Assembly: GCF_026230105.1 (NCBI RefSeq)
Contig: NC_079483.1
Location: 10,099,312 to 10,163,311 of the forward strand
DNA from: Diorhabda sublineata
Taxonomy: Eukaryota; Arthropoda; Insecta; Coleoptera; Chrysomelidae
Length of the DNA stretch: 64,000 bases
Direction of reading: 5' to 3'
Part shown: in pieces, positions 10,780-22,099 of the stretch
Position numbering within the stretch: position 1 is the first letter of the stretch
Layout: every line of letters starts with the position of its first letter
Notes under the pieces: generated by a model
What the model saw: only the letters and a program-made list of their open reading frames with translations
What the model was told of the DNA's origin: nothing
Database searches by the model: none
Position numbers and translations under genes: made by a program

Positions 10780-12300
10780 AATAACCAAGTTTTTGATTTT
10801 TTATTCACATCTTTCAAAAAAAAATATTTTTTCCTGTACAATTTGGTGTACCTAATTTTTTGATTTGAAATATTCATTTCTCCATTTCATTTTAGTCCAA
10901 GAGCCAGTAATACTCAAAGTCCCGTTATAGCGGAATACAAATTTTTTTATTTAATTAAATAGAACATAAGTATAGGAATAAATTAAGCTCGGTATGCGTG
11001 AATTCCTATTACCGGAACAATGTAAAAAAAAATTATTAAAAAAATGAAAAAATGTTTTACCGTCATCGCGGATATTAATACTTTTATTAATGAGTTCCAC
11101 TGTAAATTTTATTGGCTTTTAGAAAAAAATCACGCAAACCACTTTTTTTGCCGGTAAGGTCTGGTATACTTATTTATAGTGTGTGATGAGGGCTGAAATT
11201 TCTTCAGCATGCCGGAAACTTTTGTTTTATTTCATTCAATTTTATGTAATTCTTAAAAATATTCTGGTATACGCGCTCAAAAACTGCCAAAAAAATCTCG
11301 CATACCGTCTTGAAAAGCATAAACTATATTAGCATCTACTCTAAAATGTACGATGTTCAATACATTGATTTTTCTGTGCAACTCTCTTGTTAATTTCACT
11401 CTCATCGTGAATTTATCATTAAGTTCCAGTGAAATAATTATTAATTAATAACTGAAAAGTCAGTTTTTACTCTCATATAAATAAACACGTGCTGTGAACC
11501 TCCGCTAACAACGGCCATTATCGTACTTGTACATATTGTACTTAATATTTTTTGAAAATAGTTTTAAATCAAAACAGTACGTGTTTAATAAGTATATGCA
11601 AGGTAATATATTTAGATTTCAAAGAACAAAAACTTTTTTGTAAAAGCTGATGTTTTTACTTGAGGTGAAAAAAGAATATCTCAAATTAAAAAAAATTACA
11701 GTGTATTTGGGATATGAAGAGGTAAGTTTCGTAAAAAAACGATTTTTTGTAATAAATAAGAATAAAAACTAAAATCTTTTGTATCTTACTCACGAATTTT
11801 ATTGTTCTATAAGAAAAGTGTGAATACAAAACTTTCCTATTCAACTTCTACCCCTTGTACTTTTACCGCAAATTGAGTTCAACCATTTTTAACCTTAAAA
11901 ACTCTCCCCTTTCCACTATCCGACCTCAGGTAGCTCGTGAATAGTTTTTCTTTCCATTTTTGTTATATCCTCTTCCTATTCTAATGAGTTTCATCCCAAT
12001 ACTATTTTTTTTTGGTGTCAAAAATTGTCAATTCTGGTCTAATTGGTGTTTCATCATTTAGTTTCACGTTATCACAAATTTACATTAGAAGTCTACTGTA
12101 ACTTTTAACAAGTAATAATTGTGTGATTATGAGAGAATGTTTAGAAAAAAAAGCTGCAAATTTTGAACACGATTCAACACTTTAGTTCGAGTGAAGCATG
12201 TGGAATGTTAGCATCATTTTTTGCTTTTTGAGGTATGTAAACTTATGTTGATAGATTAACCCTTCTTCGAGAACAAAGGACTCAGAACAGAATATTGATA
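10780..12300. other. No gene seen
   Basis: AT-rich sequence. The words GGTATGCG, TCTGGTATAC and CGCATACCG recur several times between 10990 and 11310. They do not form a clear repeat. Nothing else is supportable. Confidence 0.5.
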
Positions 12301-12308
12301 TCAAATTA

Positions 12309-13072
12309 TACGTGGTGTGGCTATGAAATAATGACATTGGGGGGATGAAATATTTATATTACAACATAAACAAATCACAGCTGTTCATAAAAAACATGCA
12401 TCCAAGGCAATATTGAAGGCGCCGAGAGACATCAATCGGATTCTGGTTGTTCGCCTAATGTTAGAGTCACATACTAATCGGACAGGACCGGCTTCGCCTC
12501 CCATGCCGTTGACGTGTTCGTAATTATATCTTTTATCACCTTCAATATAAAAAACTTCTCTATCCCTATCTTCCATTGTTCCAAATAGAGTCAACCGACT
12601 CAATTTTTTTCTCCTCAATGCAGATTTCATCTTAGGAAAGAGATAGAAGTCACACGGTGCAAGATATGGAGAGTAAGATGGTTTATCAATACATATATTT
12701 TTGCGAGCTTCTTGTTGTTGAAATGAAGGAATTCTAGACACCACTTTCCGCATGTTGAAATTTATAGACACAGCAATTGATAGACTACGATATTTTTGGT
12801 TTTGACGTGGAAAGGTGACCTAAACATATTCAACATATTCTGATTGCCATACACCAGTTTTAATAAATTATAAGCTTCAGTTGCAGTTTTTACAAGTTTC
12901 ATATGAAATCTGTTGTTTTGTTTTTACGTCGCCTATAAAAACGAAGACAACGGCTAAATTGGTTTGTCTACAGACAGAATAAGCTACAAATAGCCGACAG
13001 TTGGTAACCTTTGGCGCATGCGTACTTTTTTGTAGCAGCGCTAATCTCGTTACTCAATAGCCACACCTCGTA
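12309..13072 (-). mobile_element. Internally deleted mariner element with both ends
   Basis: The element is bounded by TA (12309-12310 and 13071-13072) and a pair of 28-bp inverted ends. The left reads CGTGGTGTGGCTATGAAATA..., and the right, reverse-complemented, reads CGAGGTGTGGCTATTGAGTA...; 22 of 28 positions match. At 764 bp it is about 500 bp shorter than a full mariner. It keeps the transposase C-terminus (12385-12771, minus strand) and about 170 bp of untranslated leader next to the right end, but lacks the N-terminal and central coding region. The leader is repeated at 34640-34805, so both belong to one family. Confidence 0.85.
12385..12771 (-). pseudogene. mariner transposase C-terminal remnant
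   Basis: The minus strand encodes KPSYSPYLAPCDFYLFPKMK, which is the mariner HPPYSPDLAPxDyxLFPxmK motif. The third catalytic aspartate follows as CDF. Further on, text such as FYIEGDK matches the GxYIEGDK end of this mariner type, although the residues between have drifted. The first two catalytic aspartates are absent because the element is internally deleted. The open frame begins at a non-ATG codon within coding sequence, so this is a leftover frame and not a designed small protein. Confidence 0.75.
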
Positions 13073-13079
13073 AAGTTCA

Positions 13080-13400
13080 ATTCGTAAATCTTGAACAAGA
13101 TCGTGAAATGGATATAGACCCAGAATGTATTGAAATCAATAACATCAATAATACTTTTTCTACTACTACATTTATGTACTTGGTTGGTCTGCCCATCCAA
13201 AATACTACAATTATATATTAAAGGTTTTTTGCAATTGGTATAATTGACAGCATTTAGGCAAGATTAGCAATTTTTTCTCTAAATTTTAGCTCGAATCTTC
13301 GTGGCCACAAATTGTTCAGATGTGATCTGGGGTCAATAACAAAGATAGAAGTGGGTAGGTATTGCCTCATTTGACCATAAAGATATTTCAATTTCCTCAA
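13080..13400. other. No gene seen
   Basis: Spacer between the deleted mariner and a transposase scrap. Nothing recognised. Confidence 0.45.
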
Positions 13401-13408
13401 ATCCTACC

Positions 13409-13570
13409 ATGAGAGAAGAAGTTTTGCTCTTGCACTATAATGCTCATCCTCTTATGGATCAATATGCATATAGTCCTTTGAATCACGTTGAAATGAAGAC
13501 AATAGGTTTGTCAGAATCTTCCTCAAATCTCAATCCAATTGAGGATGTTTGGTTCAAGGCGAAGGAATAG
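13409..13570 (+). pseudogene. DDE (Tc1-like) transposase C-terminal scrap
   Basis: A 53-codon frame reads VLLLHYNAHPL, then SSNLNPIEDVWFKAKE, then a stop. The first part is a worn form of the second-aspartate motif HDNAPxH and the second is the Tc1 family SPDLNPIExVW motif, with the catalytic glutamate in NPIE. The spacing between them is close to the family's 34-36 residues. The aspartate of the first motif is now asparagine or tyrosine. The fragment continues a little past the stop without clear similarity. Confidence 0.6.
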
Positions 13571-13684
13571 AGACCATGCAATGGAACATCACGTGTTATT
13601 GGTAGCAGCCTTATTCGAGATTTGAGACAATTCGTCTTACAAATTATCGATAATATTATTTTAGGCATGGTAAGATTTACTAGT

Positions 13685-14010
13685 CTCTAGCAAGGCACAA
13701 AATGCTGCTCTACAAACAGATATTGAAACCCATCTTGAAATGTCTGTACCAGTAGAGGTAACATTCAAGTGGTACGTTTTCAAAATCGAGTATCTAGTAA
13801 TATCATTCATGAAAATTGATAGTACGGTAACAGTAATTTCCATAGGGATCTCGATGTTAAAACTGTTGACCAGATCACAGTCAAACTTGCCAGTCCAGTG
13901 AACAAACGATACTACAACACGGGCACGTTGAGGTTATCCACCTTCTTAACAATGCCAATAGTCTGCAGAATAAATCCATTTGAGTTAGCTTAAATGACGA
14001 TGTTAGTTCA
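13685..14010 (+). pseudogene. Jockey-type retrotransposon 3' coding end
   Basis: Read across frames, the plus strand gives HKMLLYKQILKPI near 13690, then HRDLDVKTVDQI-like text near 13850-13880, KLASPVNKRYY near 13890, and HVEVIHLLNNAN near 13925-13960. These are successive blocks of the C-terminal tail of Jockey reverse transcriptases (LLYKQxIRPxW, then the RN-S-D-x-H-x-D-L region, then a V-E-x-I-x-L-L-D tail). The same blocks occur at 38430-38700, so the two copies belong to related elements. It is 5'-truncated with several frameshifts. Confidence 0.65.
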
Positions 14011-14131
14011 ATGAAAACAATGACAAAATTGAATGAATTGCGGTTTTTCCCTGCTCTCAGACTTCAAGAGAATGTTTTCGCTGGCCAGAAATTCTGTGTT
14101 GTCAAAACTGAAGCTTTATATCACCACAGCT

Positions 14132-14227
14132 GAAGCCTATTCTGAGACTTAAGACAAATCGGACTATAAAGATGGTATCGAAAAATTGTATGACCGCTAT
14201 GCTAGAAGTTTTCAGCACATCTGTTAA
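14132..14227 (+). pseudogene. mariner transposase C-terminal scrap
   Basis: Thirty-one codons include DKSDYKDGIEKLYDRYARSF, which is the mariner C-terminal helix (yyKdGIekLydRynrCi). A stop precedes it within the frame. The normal GDYVE end is missing. It is a short old piece close to, but not continuous with, the Jockey scrap. Confidence 0.65.
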
Positions 14228-14239
14228 AGCTAGTCACAT

Positions 14240-16980
14240 CTAGAAAAATAATTACAAATATCCCATAAGCAGTTTTCTAAATTTATTAGTTCTTATTTCT
14301 GTTACTGAGTCCTTTAATTAAAATTAAACTGGTCAGCATATAAGTAGTGAATATCCTGCTTTTTCATACTACTGCCCTGTGTTTTGTTGCTGATTTCTCA
14401 CTCATCAAAAAAGAATAGAAATTATTTTAATGATTAGACAATTTATTGATGATAGAGCACTATTTCTCGAGCAAGTTTAAACGTGCAAGAGAAAGTGGTG
14501 TTAGATATTAGAGCGTTCGTACAAAGGACACTCTTAGTAATCGCTCTATTTAGAAGCTGTTGCCTACTGGCAAATTGCAGTTTGGTATTACCTTTCAGTC
14601 GATACAGCCATACAAGAACTACAAGTTAACTTCTTAATTTCACGATTTTTAGCAAATAGTTCTTAAAGTTTTCACCAAATGTTTCACACGTTGTTATAAA
14701 GTAAGGTTATAGTGGATATGAATGAATATTTAGCCGAGTTGACCCTAAAAAGTGACCTTTGTACATGCGTTGTTTCAATTGAACATGTATATTTCTAGCA
14801 ACAATATTTTCCATCAATTGAATGGATTGTTCATGAAGCTTGTACAAAATTCTGATTATTCAAATTAGTGATTTTCGTACTGATAATATTGCTTACAACC
14901 ACTATATCAACAAATAAAATTATACTGCCAAATGCGCACTCGGTTTACGAAAGATAGAGTTAGAGAGCGACCTACGTAGTTGCGCAGTCCCAAACTTACA
15001 AAATCGAGATGCAACCATTAACACATCTGTACATATTGGAAATGAGTTTAAAATAGGGGATCGAATGGATAAAAGATATGATATAGTTTAAAAATAAAGA
15101 AGAACGCGCTTTCGTAGTTGGTTATATGGAAAAGTGAAAATAAATCAAGGTTTAAAAATACTGCAATGAAGCTTGGTTTCATATCTCCCCTATATTTACT
15201 AACACGCCCATTATATGATGTATCTAACAGAGTTTTTGAATTCTATTCTGGAGCACTTTAGAACTTTGAATTCAATTGAAATTTTGCATACTTATGCTCA
15301 GGATATTAGATCATGGAGTATTTTGATTCGATTTTACTTTAATCACATTCTTTATATAAAAAAATCACATAATTGTAAAAAAATATGAAATTCACCCAAA
15401 AAAATTGAATATTTCATGCAAATACGTAAAAAATATACAGAATAATGCAAATTCGGGAGTTACTAGATAATGTGAAAATAATGCTGTGATAAAAATAAAA
15501 TTTTCTTCGTGAAATTGAAAGAGTTAATGGCAAGGAACCTAATAAATGACAATTTGAAACTTGGAACCATTAGATTACGAAATTCAACAACGTTAAATGA
15601 AATTTTGTACTAGCTTTCGAGTTAAAATGTTGGTAGAACTGTACATCGTTTAAAGAAATAATAGTTACGAATCTAACATAAGTTTTGAAATTTTTTCAGT
15701 ATCAGCTATTTGCCGGCCGTCAATAAACATCTTTCGGCAACCACGAGAGGTGATTCAAGCTTGATTCTGTTCTTCTTTATGCTTTTAATTGTATATCGAC
15801 GAAGTTCGAACCGAAACTCCCGAACTTATCCCCAGAATTATGACTATCCTCAGTCCAAAGGAGCGGCTGTTTTAGTCTGAAAACTAAAACTATTTGGGAT
15901 AAGAATTTTTCCTTAATCGAGATAGATTGTCGATGCATCGATAGATTGTAGAGGTTAAGGAAAAGAAAAATCAAATGTGACAATGGAATGAAGAACCTGA
16001 TGTGGCAATCCGGGCGACAATCACATGTGCACGGCTAGTTTTTGTTATTTGTATAATTGTTCCTAAATGTCTTTTTTAAGTGTGTCTTAAAGACAACTTC
16101 CATCATCTGATTTTCATTAAAAATCAAAGGAGTAGTATTTTACAGGGTGTTTTAATAAAGATGACAACGTCTTTAGGATAGGAAAACTGAAAAATAATTG
16201 AGGATTGCTTAGTAGAAAAATTTTGTTTCCTCAAGTTAAAAGACTTTGAAAAAAATACATTAATACACAGTTTTTACGATTTTCCCCCAACTACTCGCAA
16301 CATTGTAATAAAATTTAACACAAACATATTTTGAGAGATGATATATACCATGATTTGTTTATATATCTCATAGAGGACGCTAGTTACCAATTTGTATCAA
16401 CTTTCTGAAGTAGGATTTGAAATTTTTGAAACAATAATAGACGCTTAATTACTCTCCGGTGAGTCTTCTACAGTGAAACAACAAATTTCAGGATAATGAC
16501 TACTACTAGGACATAAACCACATTCCCTACCTTTCCAGAATTTGAGATGGCATTCTCACAAATCAATAATAAGGTATACCCTATATGGTCCTCATCAAAA
16601 TTCCTTTATACGGCTCTTATTACAATTACCTTACACAGTTCTGATTATTTTGTCTTCGTCAGGATTCCCTCAAATATCTTCTGGTCAGGGTTTTATTGCG
16701 GATTTAAAATTTTTTGTCAAAATGTTTGTCAAATGCCAAATGAATACACCGACATGTTACTAACTTTATTACTATTGCTTACCAAATAAAAATACATTTA
16801 GAACCATTGAACAACGTTTCGAAAATACTGCAAATGAGAGCAGAAAAAAATTAGTTTTGGTGGATCAGAAGCAACAAGATCCAAAAATAAATATTATTTC
16901 GAATTTGCTTGATCTAAAAATTGGCACAAAGAATGTGGCAAGATAAGACTTATTTCATATGTTTTTATTAATAAATTATC
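14240..16980. other. No gene seen
   Basis: AT-rich sequence. At about 16143 the word ACAGGGTGTTTTAATAAAG marks the likely edge of a small dispersed repeat. A weak exon-like stretch near 15700-15749 was considered and rejected. Confidence 0.45.
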
Positions 16981-16988
16981 TCTACTTT

Positions 16989-17066
16989 AGGTCCCTTTAA
17001 ATCGAAATTTTTCGAAATATTTCATAATATATAATATAATATTGACGTTTCGATTAAATGGAACCT
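16989..17066. repeat. Imperfect inverted repeat, 19-bp arms
   Basis: The left arm AGGTCCCTTTAAATCGAAA and the reverse complement of the right arm (AGGTTCCATTTAATCGAAA) match at 16 of 19 positions, separated by 40 bp of TA-rich spacer. The right arm on the minus strand continues as TCGAAACGTCAAT, a string common in Penelope tails. This may be two converging element ends. Confidence 0.5.
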
Positions 17067-17404
17067 AATTTCTCTCTCTCTCGGAATATATTGCAGTTAG
17101 TACACTTTGGTGTTTAATTTTGCCACGATCCCACTACAAAAACGCCTGGCCTGCATCAAGAATGAAGACGGATGTTACGAAAATCATTCAACACTGTATC
17201 TACAACCAATTAAAATATAGGTTTGATACTTGAAAAATTCGGAAATTATTGAAAAGGATAATTTCGCATAAAATGCTTCTTTTTGTAAATTAAAATTTAG
17301 AATATGACAATCACGACGTTATATATGTCAAAAACTGTCAATGTAACTACATGGTCTGAATGTACCTCAAATTTGGGGCTTTCAATTACTTTATCAGGGA
17401 ATTT

Positions 17405-17705
17405 CAGTGCAATGTACTCAAATCATTCACTATTTATATCGGGCGTCTCAACAAACTTAAATTTTCATCTAGCAATATGTATGTCAAAAGTAATACTCAT
17501 TTCTATGGTAGCTGTTGCCATATCATTTTGTTCTGAGTTCATAGATTCCGTACATTTTCATTTTAACTTTGTCTCAAATTTAACAGTGTCAAATGCTTGG
17601 TGAACTGCTTTACTGTCTTGTAGAATGAATAATATATTGGCATGTGGGAGTGGCTTATATTTCCGCCTGGAAAATGGAAGATTGTAAGCCCATTGGGATA
17701 TGGTT
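17405..17705 (-). pseudogene. Retrotransposon RNase H domain scrap
   Basis: On the minus strand, near 17700-17660, SSIFQAEI matches the TxFQAEvyAI motif of LINE-type RNase H. The E is the second metal-binding acid. After a frameshift, LQDSKAVHQAFDTVKFETKL near 17620-17560 matches the SDSQAAlkAL...vkSKLvw segment, where the D is the third acid. The first acid (DGS) and the final histidine or aspartate are not clear. RNase H domains of this kind sit after the reverse transcriptase in R1/I/Jockey-like elements. Stops interrupt the frame. Confidence 0.55.
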
Positions 17706-17709
17706 TTTT

Positions 17710-20120
17710 AACCATTTTGGAGATATCTTCATTCGCCTTGCCGTTAACGTGTTATGGTAACTTGTGATACTTCACAGTTTTTAATGATAATATGCCCAAT
17801 CAAGTCTCCCAGCTTCATGTTCTGTTCTTTGTACGCTTTTATTGTCATTGCTTACTTCTAGTGCTAATGAGACATGATCTTGTCCTGCCTGTTCTTGTAA
17901 GACAAGCCAAAAACAAGAAGATATCAGAAACATTAAGTAATAATGACAACAATGGAAGACATTGTACAAAACTGACTTAAAAAATAATTTCATAAAGCTA
18001 ATTCGAGCTTAGGTGAATGAGTGAGCAATGACTGGTCAATAACCACGTGAGGAGTATCGGAAAAACTTAGTTCGATAGCTCTAAGATACAACCGAACACC
18101 TCCTCTGTGAGTGCGTTGTTATCCACCGCCAAATAGTTATTATTATGCATTATTCTTGAAACTTTCAGACATCTAATCTTTTTTCCAGCTCATTGGGGCT
18201 ATAAGCTTCATAGAATTTCTGTTTTCTGTTCAACCCATTAACGGAACATGAATGTAATAAATAATTAAAGACAGCCAAAGTGGTAAGATAATGGAGAATT
18301 ATTGTGCTAATTTTATGTCTTCATATGCAATACATAAAAAGCTGATGCTAATAGAGAGATTCAGAAATAAAGAGGAATAGATATACTAAAAATCTTAAAC
18401 ATTAAAATTTTGAAAAATAGCACTGACAGAAACAAATAGATTTCTACTTGTAATTCGGTTAATTTAGACATTCGAAGTTACATAAATTCCCAACAAGCTG
18501 AAAATCAGTAAAATTGTTCGATATACATTTGAACATAGAATTTCAATGTTGCCTATCATTTCCGTGTATGGAAAAAATTTTATTCAAGTTAATAAAAATT
18601 AGTTTTTCGCAATTTTCAGCAAAACGGTGAGTTTTATCATAAAAATACTTCAGACAGAAATCGTAAATCATAAAATTATCTACAAAAAATGTATCAATAG
18701 TTTTTTTCCTACAAGACACTGTTTCTGAGATATAATGATTCAAAAAGTTGTAATAGTTGTCGTATTTAATGGTTTCACCAATATTTTTTCAGGAGTAAAT
18801 TTTTCTTAAAACATTGGAATGGACCGAGACTTGGTGTGAGTATTTGTAAGAAATATCTGTTAACTGGCTGGAACCGCTATAAGCTTATCAAATAAATTAT
18901 CAATTGACGAAGATGTTGCTAAAGTTCGACGATGTTGTTCTGCAGCTTTTGTATTTCTCGTGCAACTATTATAATATTATTATATATATATAAAATATGA
19001 AATAACACTTTTTTCCAATTTTTTTATTCCTATTTTTGTAACAAAAACAAAAAAAAAATATTTTTTATCACGATGATACAAAATAATATACAGTATTCAA
19101 CGTTATTATAAATTTTTTGATCAGATGATGGAATATTTTGTTGTAAATCATCCAGCATGCCTAAGAATACGTGTCCTTCTACTTCTGTAAAAAATATTAT
19201 AGTCTCCTCGACAATCGTACATAATCTATATATGTATATATAAAACTACATATTTTTCATATACATATTTTACCTATATGTTTGCATATAAATGTCTTTA
19301 ATGTGATTTGAAACAGCTGTTTGGCGCTAATTTCGATTTTTATAAATAATTTATCGAGATACATCCACGATTTTAAAAATGAACGAAGAATCTGTTGGAT
19401 TACACAAAAAAATCATGAGGACCATCTCACATTTGCTTGATGTGTAGTTTGCTTAAGAACACTAAGTCAAATATTGATACTTTATACTGTAGAAACAACT
19501 TCGATTTCAATGATTTCCTCATAAATAAGATTGGTATTTTTAGAAATAATTAGGTCTGTATCTCAAAATAAGATCCTACTGATTATAAAACTACGGAAAG
19601 GCTGACTACTTGTTTTTCTTTTGTATTTCTATGTTCAGCAAATGAAATACTCTAAAGTATATTTTCAAGTTGATGCCCTTTGTGTTTAATCGTAATGTTG
19701 AACATTTTTACTAGGCTCTTGAGTCATTACAAATTGTTTTGAAATAATAAAAAAGTTGCTGAAGTTCCGATTGGAGTATAGCAGCTCTCTACCAACTAAA
19801 CTGGTTGCTCAAGGAATTTTATAATCACAAATCCATACCAATTAGTCAGTACTATCAAGTTTTTCAGATAATTACAAAAAATTACCGTACGCCAGCTCGT
19901 GATTTTAGTTGCAAAAGCTATGAGAGTTCTGGAGCATATACCATCCAGTTATTGGCAAATTTCCAGCAAATAAAAGTAATCATAGCTACAAGAAGTGGCA
20001 AAGCTTTTAGAAGAAGTTAAAAAAAGGTTTTTGTTGTGATAAGTATTGAGGGTGTGAATCTACTAGAGTCGACTGTTTTGCTCGGAAGTAGAGGTAACCT
20101 CCACCACGTACTTTGAAGGT
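17710..20120. other. No gene seen
   Basis: AT-rich sequence with simple TA runs near 18975 and 19225. No supported gene or element. Confidence 0.5.
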
Positions 20121-20129
20121 CGTAATTAA

Positions 20130-20345
20130 GACAAAAAGTTTATTCACCCCGTTCCTTAACGGCTGTAATATTCAAGAAAAATTGTTGAACGTTATTCACC
20201 CCACACGCCCCGCCAGGCCAACCAATAACGATTGTGATGTGATGTTTAATAAAAAAGAAATGGTCATTCATCCCGTTTCTTAACGGGCGCGGAGAAAAAT
20301 ACTTGAACGTCTATCAGGTTAACCAATAACGGACGGAAGAAATTG
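20130..20345. repeat. Degenerate two-unit direct repeat
   Basis: Two units share ATTCACCCCGTTCCTTAACG (first copy near 20140; second near 20264 with two changes), a TTGAACGT block, and CCAACCAATAACG (near 20218 and 20320). The second unit is shorter because about 25 bp in the middle is missing. The block is GC-richer than its surroundings. It could be part of a transposon end or an old local duplication. Confidence 0.55.
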
Positions 20346-21037
20346 TCATTTACCTCACCCCACCCATCAAAGATCATGATGTTTTTTTTTCTAAGTAATT
20401 CTATAGAATTATAATTATCATTAACTTTATTGTTATTATCGTTTTTCTAAATCAGAATTTGTTTAGTTTATCTATTTTTAAACAACTTTATGCTTAGTAT
20501 ATCATACAGTAAACAATTTGTCTCAAGCAACTTTACACTTTTCAAAGTTTAAGATGAAAATTTCAAAAATATTATCACACTCCATTCCAGTGTTTTGTTT
20601 TCAATGATAACCATGAGTGACATCAATCTCACCGTTAAAGTGAAAAGGTGATTTCATTTTACAGAAACACCTGCCTAAAATTGTAGCTTCTGTTACAATG
20701 TGTCAACTCGTGATCGTGGTCGTCATGAAGATTAAACAACTCAAGACGGAAGATGATTATGCACCGCGAGATTGTAATTATGGAACGAAAAACAGAAATA
20801 AATTCTATTCTATTCACAGTATATTTCAGTAAAGAATATTTTACATTCTAAACTCATAACAAAAATTACAACAATATGCAAAAGTGCCGTCAATATAAAA
20901 TGTTGCTTAATTTCTTAAGCAATTGAAATTTATTCCAGATCCAAATATAATTATGTTACTAGTTAGATCATTGCCTGATTAAAAATATTGTCCTCGGTCA
21001 TTTTATAAAAGATATGTTTTCATAAAATTATGAATTT

Positions 21038-21061
21038 AGGTTAGGTAACCTTACCTAACCT
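21038..21061. repeat. Perfect 11-bp hairpin of telomere-like units
   Basis: AGGTTAGGTAA is followed by CC and then its exact reverse complement TTACCTAACCT. The arms contain TTAGG and CCTAA units in head-to-head orientation. This may be a folded-back telomere-like insertion or the tip of a palindromic element. Confidence 0.75.
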
Positions 21062-21069
21062 GAAGGATT

Positions 21070-21640
21070 TATAAATTGTAGGTTTTAATTTTTGGATTTT
21101 CCAAATTTACAAAGTGGATTAGATCCTAGTCTTTCAAGTAATACTTTTAATGAATCCGCCACGAGTTGTATTATCTACAAGGACTACCGTTTCGTGTACC
21201 TGAAATATCCCTGTCCCGAGTTGGCACATCCTTATCTAAACTGATTAAAAATCGTCATGAGTTGTGGCGCATCTCAAAAGTTATTCTTAAGGCGCTTTAA
21301 GATTTCGAAAAAATACTGAAAGTTTTTAGAAATAAATAATATCTTAAAGGCGAGATGAATTCCATAAAATTTTTAACTTTTCGAACCATTGAGGAAGTTT
21401 CACATAATTGCGAGTATTTAATACTATGTAGAAGTTGCGAGAGACATTCTTTAATTTTCGTTGAAGGTTGCTAAGGCACGTGACTTAGAGCATCTATGAG
21501 GAATCTCAGTAATAATTTTGGTCCTTAATAAAAATATTCGCTTAGGTTTAGTCAAAACTAAGAATACCATGTGTATTAGAAATAGAAAACATAGTTTATT
21601 GATATTAATTCATACATCATTAAAAAGCTTATACTGTTGT
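21070..21640. other. No gene seen
   Basis: AT-rich spacer with no recognised gene or repeat. Confidence 0.45.
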
Positions 21641-21644
21641 CTGT

Positions 21645-22095
21645 TTTTCAACATTTCTTTCGAAGACACTGCTCCAGCTCCAGCTTGTATTTCTAAGTCG
21701 AAGAAGTCTCTGATCCGTTGAGGAAGTATATGACCTCTGCTCGAATTTCACCGTCGCTCGTGAAGCGTTCGCAACATAGGTGTACCTTTAGCTTGTAAAG
21801 AGGTGATAATCGATAGTGGTTAAGTCTCGGTTGTACGGGAGATGGGACGTAACAGTCCATTAAAATTTCTTCAAAAGCTTCTGTAGTACTACTCACACTG
21901 TCAGTCGTCACCTCGGGCGATTCTGGATTTATCCCCGAAGTTTGGTCGATGTTTCACATTATCTGAGTCCATTTTTGTCTCTGGATCCATTGCATCTATT
22001 ATGAACCCTTTCTTCCCATCCAATAGCGTAGTTGCCATAACCTTTCCTGCCGATTGCGTTTGTTTAAATTTCTTTGAAGGTAGTGACAAGGTTAG
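21645..22095 (-). pseudogene. mariner transposase remnant
   Basis: The minus strand begins with SLPSKKFKQTQSAGKVMATT near 22085. This is the mariner KKxKxxxSAxKVMATVFWD segment that precedes the second catalytic region. After poorly conserved text it resumes with LYKLKVHLCCERFTSDGEIR near 21800, matching the LFPxLKxHLxGxRFxsDxEvk segment just after the third catalytic aspartate, and VIYFLNGSE follows. The FWD aspartate region and the DNA motif have decayed. It is a different mariner type from copies A-C described elsewhere. No inverted ends were found. Confidence 0.7.
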
Positions 22096-22099
22096 TATT

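Noticed and set aside
15700..15749. Possible 50-nt exon after TTTTTTCAG, reading LPAVNKHLSATTR
   Set aside because: The donor (GTGATT) is weak, the exon is very short, and its phase does not fit the exon at 4389. No family match.
16542..16789. Two overlapping plus-strand frames of 73 and 80 codons
   Set aside because: Overlapping frames in low-complexity AT-rich DNA without domain or splice evidence.
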